Below, in pieces: positions 25,474 to 33,813 of a DNA stretch of 64,000 nucleotides. Source of the stretch: Sphingomonas sp. DG1-23 (GTDB taxonomy: Bacteria > Pseudomonadota > Alphaproteobacteria > Sphingomonadales > Sphingomonadaceae). The notes under the pieces were generated by a model. It ran no database searches. It was given only the letters and a program-made list of their open reading frames with translations, and was not told the DNA's origin. Positions within the stretch are counted from its first letter, which is position 1; each line of letters begins with the position of its first letter. A program made the position numbers and the translations under genes. The stretch is taken from NCBI RefSeq assembly GCF_030730875.1, contig NZ_JAVAMA010000002.1:372001-436000 (forward strand). The letters are read 5' to 3'.

Positions 25474-25544
25474 GCGTGCCGCCCTCGCCGCACCGCTGCC
25501 TGCTCCGCCGCCCGCGCCTTTCGGTCCTGATCTTTCCCAGACAT
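25470..25544 (-). CDS. Tiny ORF (24 aa) coupled to virB6
   Basis: A 24-residue frame (MSGKDQDRKARAAEQAAVRR...) starts at ATG 25544 with an excellent ribosome site (AGGAG, five bases upstream). It ends in TGA overlapping the TTG start of virB6. The ribosome site and overlap suggest real translation and coupling. The product is highly charged and has no signal or membrane segment. It may be a small protein or a leader peptide for virB6. Confidence 0.5.
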   Translation of the reverse strand: MSGKDQDRKARAAEQAAVRRGRHA

Positions 25545-25730
25545 GCGGGCTCCTGATTCGGCGGCACAATAGGATTGCCAGGCGGGCGTTGCCATAGCCT
25601 CCCCGCCCAGGCGCATTTCCGGCTTCGGACAATTCCGTTGGCGGCATCTTGGTGCAATAGAGAATGCTGGATAGAAGTACGGCGTCTGACGGCCGATCTT
25701 GGCTACATCAGCGCATCTTGAGGGGGCGAC

Positions 25731-26147
25731 ATGGGAATTTGCGAGACTGCGTTGCTGTGTTTTTCGCTGCTTGGCCCGGCATCCACGGAAAACCGGAGCA
25801 ATATCGACCTACATTCGGGCAGCTCTTTCACGCGCGCAGGATCAGTGCCAGTTCCGACGGGTGCGACGTCGCGTGCCCTGTTTCAGAACTCGACTGCTGC
25901 GATCGCCGACAACGCGTCGCTCGTGCAGTTCTCGATCTATGGTGGAAAACTGTATTTCCGGAACCTGCACGCCTTCAATCCGGAATGGGCGGGCTGCTGC
26001 TACAATTACTATATCGATTTGACGACCGACGACGGCAAATCGATGTACGCCTATTTCATGCTGCAATACGCCAATCGCGCCCGGATCGTATTATGGCGGG
26101 AATCGGTCGCGCCCGGCCCGATCCAGCAGATGGGCAACTGGTCGTGA
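25731..26147 (+). CDS. Small OB-fold-like protein, T4SS-associated (P3)
   Basis: Protein of 138 residues starting at ATG 25731 with AGGGGG upstream. The N-terminus (ICETALLCFSLLGPA) is only weakly signal-like. The body has FSIYGGKLYFRNLH, NPEWAGCCYNYYIDL and a helix region SMYAYFMLQYANRARIVLW, equivalent in order to the strand-helix-strand core of P1 and P4, but the GTC motif is missing. It is divergent from the virB6 transcription unit. Codon use and base composition are AT-richer than the virB genes. Function unknown. Confidence 0.7.
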   Translation: MGICETALLCFSLLGPASTENRSNIDLHSGSSFTRAGSVPVPTGATSRALFQNSTAAIADNASLVQFSIYGGKLYFRNLHAFNPEWAGCCYNYYIDLTTDDGKSMYAYFMLQYANRARIVLWRESVAPGPIQQMGNWS

Positions 26148-26177
26148 CCAGCAAGACGACGCGCCGATCCGTTGCCT

Positions 26178-26555
26178 TTAGAGCTTGCCCATCGTGATAT
26201 AGGCAATCGTGCAGGTCCCGGGCACGGTCGGATCGACGCGGACGCTGACGGTCTGGTTGGCCATGAACGCGCTCAGTGCCGTCGAATAGAGCCAGTCGGC
26301 ATTGGCGCGGAGAGGGTCGATCTTCAACAACACGCCGCCGTCGGCGGCGCATTGATTCAGAAGCGTTTCGTTGCCGGAGGTCGACAGCCAGCTCGCATTC
26401 GATCCGTCGACATAGAAATAGGTTATCTTGACGTCGTTGCAGGCTCCCTGACCGCATTCCGCCAATGCGGCGGAAGGGAAAACAAGCGCAGCAGCGAATG
26501 TCGCAGCCACGCGGGCAAAGGACGGCCTCGGCCGCGCATCTGTCTTGCGCTGCAT
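26178..26555 (-). CDS. Small secreted protein, OB-fold-like, T4SS-associated (P4)
   Basis: Protein of 125 residues with a clear signal peptide ending near SAALA (residues 28-32). The mature part begins ECGQGACNDVKITYFYVDG, then NQCAADGGVLLKID, the helix ADWLYSTALSAFMANQTVSV, and DPTVPGTCTIAYITMGKL. LSAFMANQTVSV followed by GTC closely parallels LSAYMSGKSVLI...GTC of P1. It has four Cys that could form two disulphides. It lies 4 bp after the YD-repeat gene, so the two are almost certainly co-transcribed. Confidence 0.78.
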   Translation of the reverse strand: MQRKTDARPRPSFARVAATFAAALVFPSAALAECGQGACNDVKITYFYVDGSNASWLSTSGNETLLNQCAADGGVLLKIDPLRANADWLYSTALSAFMANQTVSVRVDPTVPGTCTIAYITMGKL

Positions 26556-26559
26556 GATT

Positions 26560-26847
26560 TTATTTCGCGGCCCAGGGATTGGGAATGGCGATGACCGTGA
26601 AGCCGTTGAGTGGCAGGACGATGACCTTCATGCCGTTGCTCGGTGTCCCCGTCGCGCCGGTAGTCGTGTAATTCACGCGATTGCCGGCTTTATCGAATTG
26701 GACTTGATTGACCGTGCCGTTGTTCTGACCGCCGGTCGTCGAAGTCTTCTCGAGACGTCCGAGGGCGTCATAGTCATAGGTCGTGGTCTCTTGCGCAGCC
26801 GCTGCGGGCGCGAGCAGGAACGCACAGGTGATAATAACCAGCTTCAT
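26560..26847 (-). CDS. Secreted mini-protein with single RHS/YD repeat
   Basis: Protein of 95 residues. ATG 26847 follows AAGGGGGGAAGAA. A signal peptide (MKLVIITCAFLLAPAAAA) is followed by TYDYDALGRLEKTSTTGG and FDKAGNRVNYTTTG, which are the two halves of one RHS/YD repeat, and then a hydrophobic tail (MKVIVLPLNGFTVIAIPNP). Normal RHS proteins have dozens of repeats and over 1000 residues, so this is an unusually small form rather than an obvious fragment: it has its own start, signal and stop. It is first in a two-gene unit with P4. Confidence 0.75.
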   Translation of the reverse strand: MKLVIITCAFLLAPAAAAQETTTYDYDALGRLEKTSTTGGQNNGTVNQVQFDKAGNRVNYTTTGATGTPSNGMKVIVLPLNGFTVIAIPNPWAAK

Positions 26848-26975
26848 TTCTTCCCCCCTTGGGAATTGCGCGCGAAGCTAAGCACGGCCAGCGTGTCGGA
26901 GCAATATCCGACACAGCATCGCGCGTTCACGACGCCGCTTCGGTTGCAGCCTCCGAGGCGTGCGTTGGCGCTCCG

Positions 26976-28811
26976 TCATGCCGACACGCGGGCATGATTG
27001 TGCGGAGCTTGGTCGTAAGCGCGGTAGAGCCCCGCATAGACGCCGTTCCGTTCGATCAGATCGCGATGCGGGCCCAGTTCGACGATCCTGCCCTCGCGAA
27101 CGACTGCGATGCGATCGGCGTCGCGGATCGTGGCGAGGCGGTGGGCGATGATCAGTGCGGTGCGGCCCTCGCACAGCCGCCGCAGCGCGGCCTGGATGCG
27201 GCGCTCGGTGCTCACGTCGACGGCGGAGGTCGCCTCGTCGAGCACGAGCACCGCGGGGTCGGCGAGATAGGCGCGGACGAGGCAGACGAGCTGGCGCTGG
27301 CCCTGGCTCAATTGGCTGCCGAGCGGCCCGACCGACGTGCGATAGCCGTGGGGCAGGGCTTCGAGCACCTCGTCGGCGCCGAGTTCGCGCGCGGCGGCGA
27401 TCAGGTCGGCGTCGGTGGCGTCGGGCCGGGCGAGCCGGAGATTGTCGAGCACCGTCCCGCCGAACAGCACATTGTCCTGCAACACCACGCCGACCTGCCG
27501 GCGCAGGCTGGCTTCCGAGATGCCGCGGATATCGTGGCCGTCGAGCAAAACCGCGCCCGAGCCGACATCGTAGAACCGGGTGAGCAGCTGGACGAGCGTG
27601 CTCTTGCCGTGGCCCGTGGGGCCGACGATCGCGACCACCTCACCCGCCGCTATGTCGAGGTTGAGAGCGTGAATGACCGGCTTCTCGGGATGATAGCCGA
27701 AGCCGACCTCGCGGAACGCGATCTCGCCGCGCAGGCGCGGCAAGTCGATCGCATTGGGCGCATCCGTGATCTCGGGTTCGGTATCGAGCAGGAGAAAGAT
27801 GCGCTGCGCGCAGGCCGATCCGTTGGCGAAGCGCTCGAACAGATCGCTGAACTCCTGCAGCGGGGCGAGGAACAGGAAGACGTAGAACAGGCTCTGGGTC
27901 AGTTCGCCGAGCGTGAGCGTGCCGAGTGCGATCCCGCGCCCGCCGACGACGAGGATCAAGGCGAGCCCGGCGGTGGTCAGCAGCCCGGTGAACGGCGCGA
28001 ACCATGCGGAGCGGATGCTGCCGCGGATCAGCGCGGTGTTGAAATCGGTCAGCAGCCCGCGATAGCGCGCCAGATTCTCCTGCTCGCGCCCGGCCTGCTT
28101 GATCAGTCGGACCCCCGCGACGGTCTCGACCAGATGCGCGGTGAAGCGGCTGCGATTCTCGGCGACGCGCGCCCAGCTGCGCTGCGCTGCCCGTTTGAAC
28201 GCAAAGGTTGCGAGGATCAGAACCGGCACCACTCCGGCCAGCCCGAGCAGCAGCATGGGCGCGATCGCCCAGAGCAATGCCGCGGAGATCAGCAGGCGCA
28301 GCACCGCCGACAGCAATTGCGGCGGGCCCTGGATCAGCAAAGGCTCGAGCGTGTCGACGTCACGGTCGGCGCGCGAGATGATCCGGCCCGCCCTGGTCCG
28401 ATCGAAATAGCCGACGCCGAGCGTCTGGACATGCGCGAAGACCTGGCTGCGGATCGCATTGAGCACGGTGATCGCCGCGGTGCCGGCGAAATATTGCGAC
28501 AGGCCGCCGAGCCCGAAGCGCAGCGCCCAGGTCACCGCGAGACCGATACATGCGCAGACGATCAGCGCACCGTCGAGCGGGCGTCCGGCGCCGCCGAGAC
28601 CGCGATCGATCGCCATGCCGATGAGCAGCGGCCGGGCGAAGATCGCCAGCACCTGCACCAGCTCGATGACAACCACCGCGGCGACGCGGGTGCGGACCGG
28701 GCGGAGCAGCGGCCAGAGCCGGTGCAGAATTCCGCGATCGAGCGCCTTTTGCGCGAACTTCTCCTCAAGCTCTATATCCGAAAGCGGGCGGTCACCGGCG
28801 AGCGCGTTCAT
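26976..28811 (-). CDS. ABC exporter half-transporter, canonical ATPase
   Basis: Protein of 611 residues with six membrane helices (type IV exporter fold) and a C-terminal ATPase. IVGPTGHGKSTLVQLL is Walker A, SQLSQGQRQLVCLVR the signature (LSQGQ variant), AVLVLDEATSAVD Walker B with catalytic Glu, and IIAHRLATIRDADR the switch His. It follows the next half-transporter by one base, so the pair should form a heterodimer like the MdlAB/TM287-288 type. It ends the minus-strand transcription unit that starts at the sigma-54 promoter near 34956, so it may export a product or toxic intermediate of organosulfur metabolism. Substrate unknown. Confidence 0.9.
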   Translation of the reverse strand: MNALAGDRPLSDIELEEKFAQKALDRGILHRLWPLLRPVRTRVAAVVVIELVQVLAIFARPLLIGMAIDRGLGGAGRPLDGALIVCACIGLAVTWALRFGLGGLSQYFAGTAAITVLNAIRSQVFAHVQTLGVGYFDRTRAGRIISRADRDVDTLEPLLIQGPPQLLSAVLRLLISAALLWAIAPMLLLGLAGVVPVLILATFAFKRAAQRSWARVAENRSRFTAHLVETVAGVRLIKQAGREQENLARYRGLLTDFNTALIRGSIRSAWFAPFTGLLTTAGLALILVVGGRGIALGTLTLGELTQSLFYVFLFLAPLQEFSDLFERFANGSACAQRIFLLLDTEPEITDAPNAIDLPRLRGEIAFREVGFGYHPEKPVIHALNLDIAAGEVVAIVGPTGHGKSTLVQLLTRFYDVGSGAVLLDGHDIRGISEASLRRQVGVVLQDNVLFGGTVLDNLRLARPDATDADLIAAARELGADEVLEALPHGYRTSVGPLGSQLSQGQRQLVCLVRAYLADPAVLVLDEATSAVDVSTERRIQAALRRLCEGRTALIIAHRLATIRDADRIAVVREGRIVELGPHRDLIERNGVYAGLYRAYDQAPHNHARVSA

Positions 28812-28812
28812 C

Positions 28813-30612
28813 TTACAGCCCCATCAACGCGCGATAGGCGGACGAGGTCGCGGCGAGCGCTTCATGCGTGCCCTCCGCGGCGATGTGACCATCGGCGAGC
28901 AAAAGCACGCGATCGGCGGCGAGGATCGTCGACAGCCGGCTCGACACGATCAGCATCGTCAGCGGCCGCGCGGCGTTGCGACGGAGCGCACGGATATTGT
29001 CGATCGCGCGGCGTTCCGTCGCGGCGTCCAGCGCGCTGGTTGCGTCGTCCAGCACGAGAATGTCGGCATCGGCGAGGAGTGCACGCGCGAGGCAGATGCG
29101 CTGGCGCTGGCCGCCCGAAAGCGTGATGCCGCGATCGCCGACGCGCGTGGCGAGGCCGTCGGAAAGGCGATCGAGTACTTCGCCTGCCGCCGCCTGCTCC
29201 AGCGCCGCGCGGAGACGGGCGTCGTCGGCGTCGGGCGCGGTCAGGCGGAGATTGGCGGCGAGGCTGTCCGAGAACAGGAAACTTTCCTGCGGAAGGACGT
29301 GGACGCGGCGGCGCAGTTCGCCGAGATCGAGGTCGCGGACATCGGCCCAGCCGGCTTGGTCCGAGCCGATCCGGACCGTGCCGCCATCGGCCTCCAGCAG
29401 GCGCGGTAGCAGCCCGGTGAGCAGCGTCTTTCCCGATCCGGTGGGGCCGACGAGCGCCACGATCTCGCCCGGCTGAATGGTGAAGGAAAGGTCGCGCAGC
29501 ACCGCCGCGCCGTCGCCCAAAGGTGCGACCGAGACATTCTCCAGTCGGCACCCGAGCGGTCCGGCGGGCAGGCGCGCTTTGCCCGAAACGATGCCGGGCA
29601 CCGCATCGAGCACTTCCCAGATCCGCCCCGCCGAGGCGCGCGCGTCGGCGATGATCTGGAGGAGCAGCCCGATCCCCTCGATCCGCAGCACCAGCGTATT
29701 GACGACGAGCAGAGCGGCAACGAGTGCACCGAGATCGAGCCGTCCCTCGCGCATCAGCCACGCGCCATAGCCGAGCACCCAGGCGTGGCCGAGCGCGATC
29801 ACCGCCTGCGGCAGCGGCACGCGCAGCGACGCATGGACGATCGCGGCGCGCGCCTCGCGGCGGAAACTGGCGATATGCCCGTCGAAGCGCGCGATGCGCG
29901 CGTCGCCGAGCCCGAACGCCTTGATCACGCGGACGCCGTGGACGCCTTCGGAAAGGTCCTGGGTGACGGCGTCATAGGCATGGCCGATCTTGCGATCGAG
30001 CGAGACCAGCGTGTCCGCCTGCGCCGCCAGCAAGGCGATGCCAAGCGCCATCAGGGCCAGCGGGACGATCCCCAACCACGGCGAATACCAGGTCAGCAAC
30101 GCGACCGAGATCAGGACGATCAACCCGGTCTCGAACATCTGCCGCCAGAAGTTGATCAGCGCGTCGCGTACCTTGTCGGCATCGCGGGTCATGCGAGTCA
30201 CCATCTCGCCGACGCCATGGCGCCAGTGATAGGTGAGGTCGAGCCGCTGGACCTGGATCAGGATACGCTGGCGCAGGATCGTCAGCAATTCCTGCCCGAT
30301 CGCGAGCGACAACAGTCCCGCGCCATATTGCACCGTCGCCCGCGCCGCCGAGAGCGCGAGCAGCAGCGCCACCCAGAACCATGCGCGGCTATAATCGAGC
30401 CCGCCGGCGGCATCGCGGACGACGAGCCGGCCGAGCCCGGCCTCGTGGACCGCGCGTCCGACCAGTCCCTGCTGCGCCACCAATGCGAGGTTTACCGCCA
30501 GCAGCATCCCCGCCGTCGCCGCGAAGCGCAGCGGCATCCGGCGATAGATTGCCAGGCAACGAAGCAGCGGCGCGCCCGCGGGAGCGGGTGGCCGGGCGGT
30601 GGCCATCAGCAT
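28813..30612 (-). CDS. ABC exporter half-transporter, degenerate ATPase site
   Basis: Protein of 599 residues with a membrane domain then an ATPase domain (VGPTGSGKTLLTGLLPRLLE, ITLSGGQRQRICLARALLAD). Walker B reads ILVLDDATSALD, with Asp in place of the catalytic Glu, and the switch region reads MLIVSSRLSTI, with Ser in place of His. These are the standard degenerate-site changes of heterodimeric exporters. The chosen ATG 30612 is 10 bp after the preceding stop; an ATG two codons later is also possible. Partner is the gene at 26976-28811. Confidence 0.9.
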   Translation of the reverse strand: MLMATARPPAPAGAPLLRCLAIYRRMPLRFAATAGMLLAVNLALVAQQGLVGRAVHEAGLGRLVVRDAAGGLDYSRAWFWVALLLALSAARATVQYGAGLLSLAIGQELLTILRQRILIQVQRLDLTYHWRHGVGEMVTRMTRDADKVRDALINFWRQMFETGLIVLISVALLTWYSPWLGIVPLALMALGIALLAAQADTLVSLDRKIGHAYDAVTQDLSEGVHGVRVIKAFGLGDARIARFDGHIASFRREARAAIVHASLRVPLPQAVIALGHAWVLGYGAWLMREGRLDLGALVAALLVVNTLVLRIEGIGLLLQIIADARASAGRIWEVLDAVPGIVSGKARLPAGPLGCRLENVSVAPLGDGAAVLRDLSFTIQPGEIVALVGPTGSGKTLLTGLLPRLLEADGGTVRIGSDQAGWADVRDLDLGELRRRVHVLPQESFLFSDSLAANLRLTAPDADDARLRAALEQAAAGEVLDRLSDGLATRVGDRGITLSGGQRQRICLARALLADADILVLDDATSALDAATERRAIDNIRALRRNAARPLTMLIVSSRLSTILAADRVLLLADGHIAAEGTHEALAATSSAYRALMGL

Positions 30613-30622
30613 TGCGGGCGCG

Positions 30623-31681
30623 TCAGACCGCGATGCGCACCGAGCGCGCAGCTTCGAGCGGCCGGGCATCGATCCAGTCGCGAACGTCAAAGCTGGCCGG
30701 GATGAAATTCCAGCGATGGAGGAAATCGGTGAAGTCCTGGACCGCGACGATCGATTGCTCGGCAAGATCGGTCTTCAGCCGCGTCTGCGCGTCGCTGCCG
30801 TAAGCGATCGATACCCAATATTCGCTGGCATTGGTCTCGCGCGCCAGATAGCGGCGCACCTCGGATGGATTGTCCTGCGCCCAGGCTTCGGCGCGCAGCA
30901 CCTGCTCGACGATCGTCACTGCCGCGTCGAAATGATTGTCGAGCAGATGGCCGTCCACCGCCAGCGTGCGCGGGGTGCCGTTATTGGCGCGGATCAGCGG
31001 CTCGGGATGCACGCCGGTATCGATCACGACGGTCAGACCGAACTGGTTCGCAACCTGTGCGCCATGCGCGCCCTTGAGGAAGATCGCATCGACCTCGCCG
31101 CGCAGCAAAGCGATCAGTTCGAGGTTGTTCGCCCGCGCGCGGCTGGTGCTGCGTCCGCCCCATGCCAGCGTGCCGTTGAGGTTCTCGGCGGAACCGTCGC
31201 TGTAATGGGTCTCGACATCCTGATCGACCAGTTCGACATCGGTGACGCTCAGCCCTTCGAGGCTCAGCGCGTTCTCCAGCCCGCGGATCGCCTGCGCGCG
31301 CGAGAAATCGATCTCGACATTCTTCCAGTTGGGCAGCCCGAACCGTCGCCCCTTGAGGTCGCGCACCGACTGAATGCGCGATTCCGGGCTGGCGAGGATC
31401 AATTGGGTCTCGTCGGCCCAGGACAGTCCGATCACGCGCGTGTCGCGGCCGAGCGCGCGTGCGCTGATCGCCGGGATGTTGCCGCCGTGGCGCACCGAAT
31501 TTTGCAGCGTGTGGCTGAAATGCGATTCGCGCGTGGCGAAGTCGTTCGATTCGAGCAGCGAGGAGACCTTGGTGCCCCGGGCGCGGAAGGCGTCCTCCAG
31601 CCAGCCTTGCTGGATGGCGATGCCGAGCCCGGTCGGAACCGGGCAGCGAGTGTACCAGAGCGTGTCGAGCGTGTTGGCCAT
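30623..31681 (-). CDS. DszB-like desulfinase homologue 1
   Basis: Protein of 352 residues with the periplasmic-binding-protein fold but no signal peptide, so cytoplasmic. It resembles DszB (2'-hydroxybiphenyl-2-sulfinate desulfinase): WYTRCPVPTG supplies Cys13, and HFSHTLQNSVRHGGN supplies His54 and Arg64 with the 10-residue spacing of DszB Cys27/His60/Arg70. RVIGLSWADETQLILASPES and DLKGRRFGLP follow. It would remove sulfite from an organic sulfinate. It lies 14 bp after the DszA-like monooxygenase, as in dsz operons. It could instead be a binding protein of an aliphatic sulfonate importer, but lack of a signal peptide argues against this. Confidence 0.72.
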   Translation of the reverse strand: MANTLDTLWYTRCPVPTGLGIAIQQGWLEDAFRARGTKVSSLLESNDFATRESHFSHTLQNSVRHGGNIPAISARALGRDTRVIGLSWADETQLILASPESRIQSVRDLKGRRFGLPNWKNVEIDFSRAQAIRGLENALSLEGLSVTDVELVDQDVETHYSDGSAENLNGTLAWGGRSTSRARANNLELIALLRGEVDAIFLKGAHGAQVANQFGLTVVIDTGVHPEPLIRANNGTPRTLAVDGHLLDNHFDAAVTIVEQVLRAEAWAQDNPSEVRRYLARETNASEYWVSIAYGSDAQTRLKTDLAEQSIVAVQDFTDFLHRWNFIPASFDVRDWIDARPLEAARSVRIAV

Positions 31682-31695
31682 ACGAGGTTCCTTGG

Positions 31696-33051
31696 TCAGG
31701 AGGCGGGGACGAGGATGCGTTGCGCCGGCGTTTCTGCGGAGCGCGCGATCTGCGGGCGCGGGAGATTGAGGTGCGCGCGCAAGGTCGTGCCTTCATATTC
31801 GGTGCGGAACAGTCCGCGCCGCTGGAGCTCGGGCACGACGAGATCGACGAACTCGGTGAGCGAACTCGGCAATAGCGGCGGGATCAGGTTGAACCCGTCG
31901 GCGGCGTCGCGCTCGAACCAGTCCTGGATCTGATCGGCAATGTCACCCGGCGTGCCGATCGCGACGCGGTGGCCGCGGACCGCGTTGAAGCGGAGGAAAA
32001 GCTGGCGGATGGTGAGGTTTTCGCGCCGCGCCAGCGCGGTCAGCTGGCGCCAGCGGCCCTTGCCGTTCTCGGGCTCGGGCAGATCGGGGAGGGGGCCGTC
32101 GAGCGGATAGGCGCTGACATCATGGCCCATCAGATTGAGCTCGCCCGAGAAGTCGACCGCCGATTCGAGCGCGGCGAACTTGTCCTGCGCTTCCTGCAGG
32201 CTGCTGCCGATCGCGAAGGACAGGCCGGGCATCACCTTGAGCGTGTCGAGGTCGCGGCCGTGCTTCGCCATGCGGCCCTTCACGTCGGCGTAGAAGCGCT
32301 GCGCCTCCTCGATGAACTGCGCGGCGGCATAGATCATCTCGGCATATTTGGCGGCGAACTCGCGGCCGACCTCCGAATTGCCCGCCTGGACGAACACCGG
32401 ATGGCCTTGGATCGGCCGAGCGGTGTCGAGGACGGTGCTGATGCGGAAATGCTTTCCCTCGTGCCGCACCGGATGCACGTCATTCGCATCGAGATAGATC
32501 CCGCTCTCGGCATCGGCATGCTCGAACGCGTCGTCCTCCCAGCTGTCCCATAGAGCGCGGGCGACATCGACGAACTCCGAGGCGCGCTCATAGCGTTCGG
32601 AATGGCTGAGCGGCTGATCGAGCCCGAAGCTCTTCGCGGCGCCATCGGCGAGCGAGGAGACGATGTTCCAGCCGATCCGCCCGCCGCTGATATGGTCGAT
32701 CGAAGCGAAGCGGCGGGCGAGCGCATAAGGCTGCTCGAAATTGGTGTTCACCGTCGCCACCAGCCCGATCCGGCTGGTGATGCTGGCGAGCGCCGCAGTC
32801 AGCGTCAGCGGCTCGAAATCGAGGAACGCGTGGCGGCGCTCGATGCCCTTGGTGCTGTCGCCGCTCTGCCCGGCGAAATCGGCGAAGAATGCGGTGTCGA
32901 GCTTGCCGCGCTCGGCGGTGCGGACGAGATCGGCCCAATAGTTGAAATCAGGCCGGCCGCTCTTCGCCGAGCCCGGCTGGCGCCACGCGCCGGGGTGATG
33001 ACCGTGGCGGGTGAGGAACACGCCGAGCGCGAGCTGTCGTTTGTTGGCCAT
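31696..33051 (-). CDS. FMN-dependent monooxygenase (NtaA/SnaA/DszA family)
   Basis: Flavin-dependent monooxygenase of 451 residues, about the length of DszA. It begins MANKRQLALGVFLTRHGHHP; FNYWADLVRTAERGKLDTAFFADF, ITSRIGLVATVNTNFEQPY and ISGGRIGWNIVSS are family signatures of the luciferase-like fold. It needs a separate flavin reductase. It probably oxidises a sulfone or other organosulfur compound to a sulfinate for the DszB-like protein that follows. ATG 33051 is preferred; GTG 33060 overlaps the aldolase stop (GTGA) and is also possible. Confidence 0.9.
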   Translation of the reverse strand: MANKRQLALGVFLTRHGHHPGAWRQPGSAKSGRPDFNYWADLVRTAERGKLDTAFFADFAGQSGDSTKGIERRHAFLDFEPLTLTAALASITSRIGLVATVNTNFEQPYALARRFASIDHISGGRIGWNIVSSLADGAAKSFGLDQPLSHSERYERASEFVDVARALWDSWEDDAFEHADAESGIYLDANDVHPVRHEGKHFRISTVLDTARPIQGHPVFVQAGNSEVGREFAAKYAEMIYAAAQFIEEAQRFYADVKGRMAKHGRDLDTLKVMPGLSFAIGSSLQEAQDKFAALESAVDFSGELNLMGHDVSAYPLDGPLPDLPEPENGKGRWRQLTALARRENLTIRQLFLRFNAVRGHRVAIGTPGDIADQIQDWFERDAADGFNLIPPLLPSSLTEFVDLVVPELQRRGLFRTEYEGTTLRAHLNLPRPQIARSAETPAQRILVPAS

Positions 33052-33056
33052 TGCGA

Positions 33057-33803
33057 TCACTCTGCCGCGACCGCTGCGGGTTCGGCATAATGGATCGTCC
33101 CATCGTCGGCGACGCTGGCGGTGGAGGGCACGAGCTTGCCCATCTTCCATTGCTGTTCGAGCACGCCGGGCCCGAAGGGCTTCGATCCGCCGAGCGCCGC
33201 GCCGAGGATCTGGAACTGCGCGCCTTCCTCGAGCAGCACGATATTGTTGGTCAGGTCGCGGATGCCCTTCCAGCTCCACACCGTCGCGCCGCCATTTGCC
33301 TCCACGATTCCAGGCACCTGCCGGTCGTTTTCGATCGCATCGAGGATGAAGTCGACCTCGGGCTGGCGACGGTTGATATAGACCGGCAGCTCGGCGGTGA
33401 AGCGGAAGCGGCGGTTGGGCACGTAGAGCAAGGGCAGCGCCCGATGCGCCTGCGAATAGGCGCCGAGGTGCGGCGTATGGACGTGGCTGACTGCCTGTAC
33501 GTCGGGATGGGTGCGGAACAGCTTGAGGTAGCGCGCGGTGCCGCCGGGCGGGTTGCTCCAATAGCTGTTGCCGTCGAAATCGATCACCCCGGTCAGCGGC
33601 CGATCGGGATCCTCCTCCCACAAGCCCTGATAGTTGAGCGTGACGATCTTGTCCTCGCCGGGGATGCGGACGCCGTAGAACAAGGTACCGCTGGGCGAGA
33701 TGGTGCGCGTCTCCCGCAACAGGCGGAAGGCGCGGCTCGCCTCCTTCTCCGCTTCGACGACGAAGGCGATGGCTTCGGGCGAGAGACCGGGACGTTCGGA
33801 CAT
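33057..33803 (-). CDS. Class II aldolase/adducin-family protein
   Basis: Protein of 248 residues. ATG 33803 has GAGGAG seven bases upstream. The class II aldolase fold is shown by RLLRETRTISPSGTLFYGVR, the metal-binding HVHTPHLGAY and a conserved region ANGGATVWSWKG. Relatives cleave or epimerise sugar phosphates, or act as decarboxylases or oxygen-dependent enzymes. Its place between a DszB-like and a DszA-like gene suggests it processes the carbon skeleton of the sulfur compound. Substrate unknown. Confidence 0.82.
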   Translation of the reverse strand: MSERPGLSPEAIAFVVEAEKEASRAFRLLRETRTISPSGTLFYGVRIPGEDKIVTLNYQGLWEEDPDRPLTGVIDFDGNSYWSNPPGGTARYLKLFRTHPDVQAVSHVHTPHLGAYSQAHRALPLLYVPNRRFRFTAELPVYINRRQPEVDFILDAIENDRQVPGIVEANGGATVWSWKGIRDLTNNIVLLEEGAQFQILGAALGGSKPFGPGVLEQQWKMGKLVPSTASVADDGTIHYAEPAAVAAE

Positions 33804-33813
33804 TTTTTGCTCC

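Noticed and set aside
15998..25544. A conjugative transfer or integrative element
   Set aside because: No relaxase, coupling protein, integrase, attachment repeats or tRNA boundary is visible, and flanking genes are ordinary chromosomal loci.
24229..25647. ATG at 25647 as the virB6 start
   Set aside because: It adds 58 low-complexity residues and overlaps a small ORF with its own strong ribosome site; the TTG at 25473 gives the usual family N-terminus.
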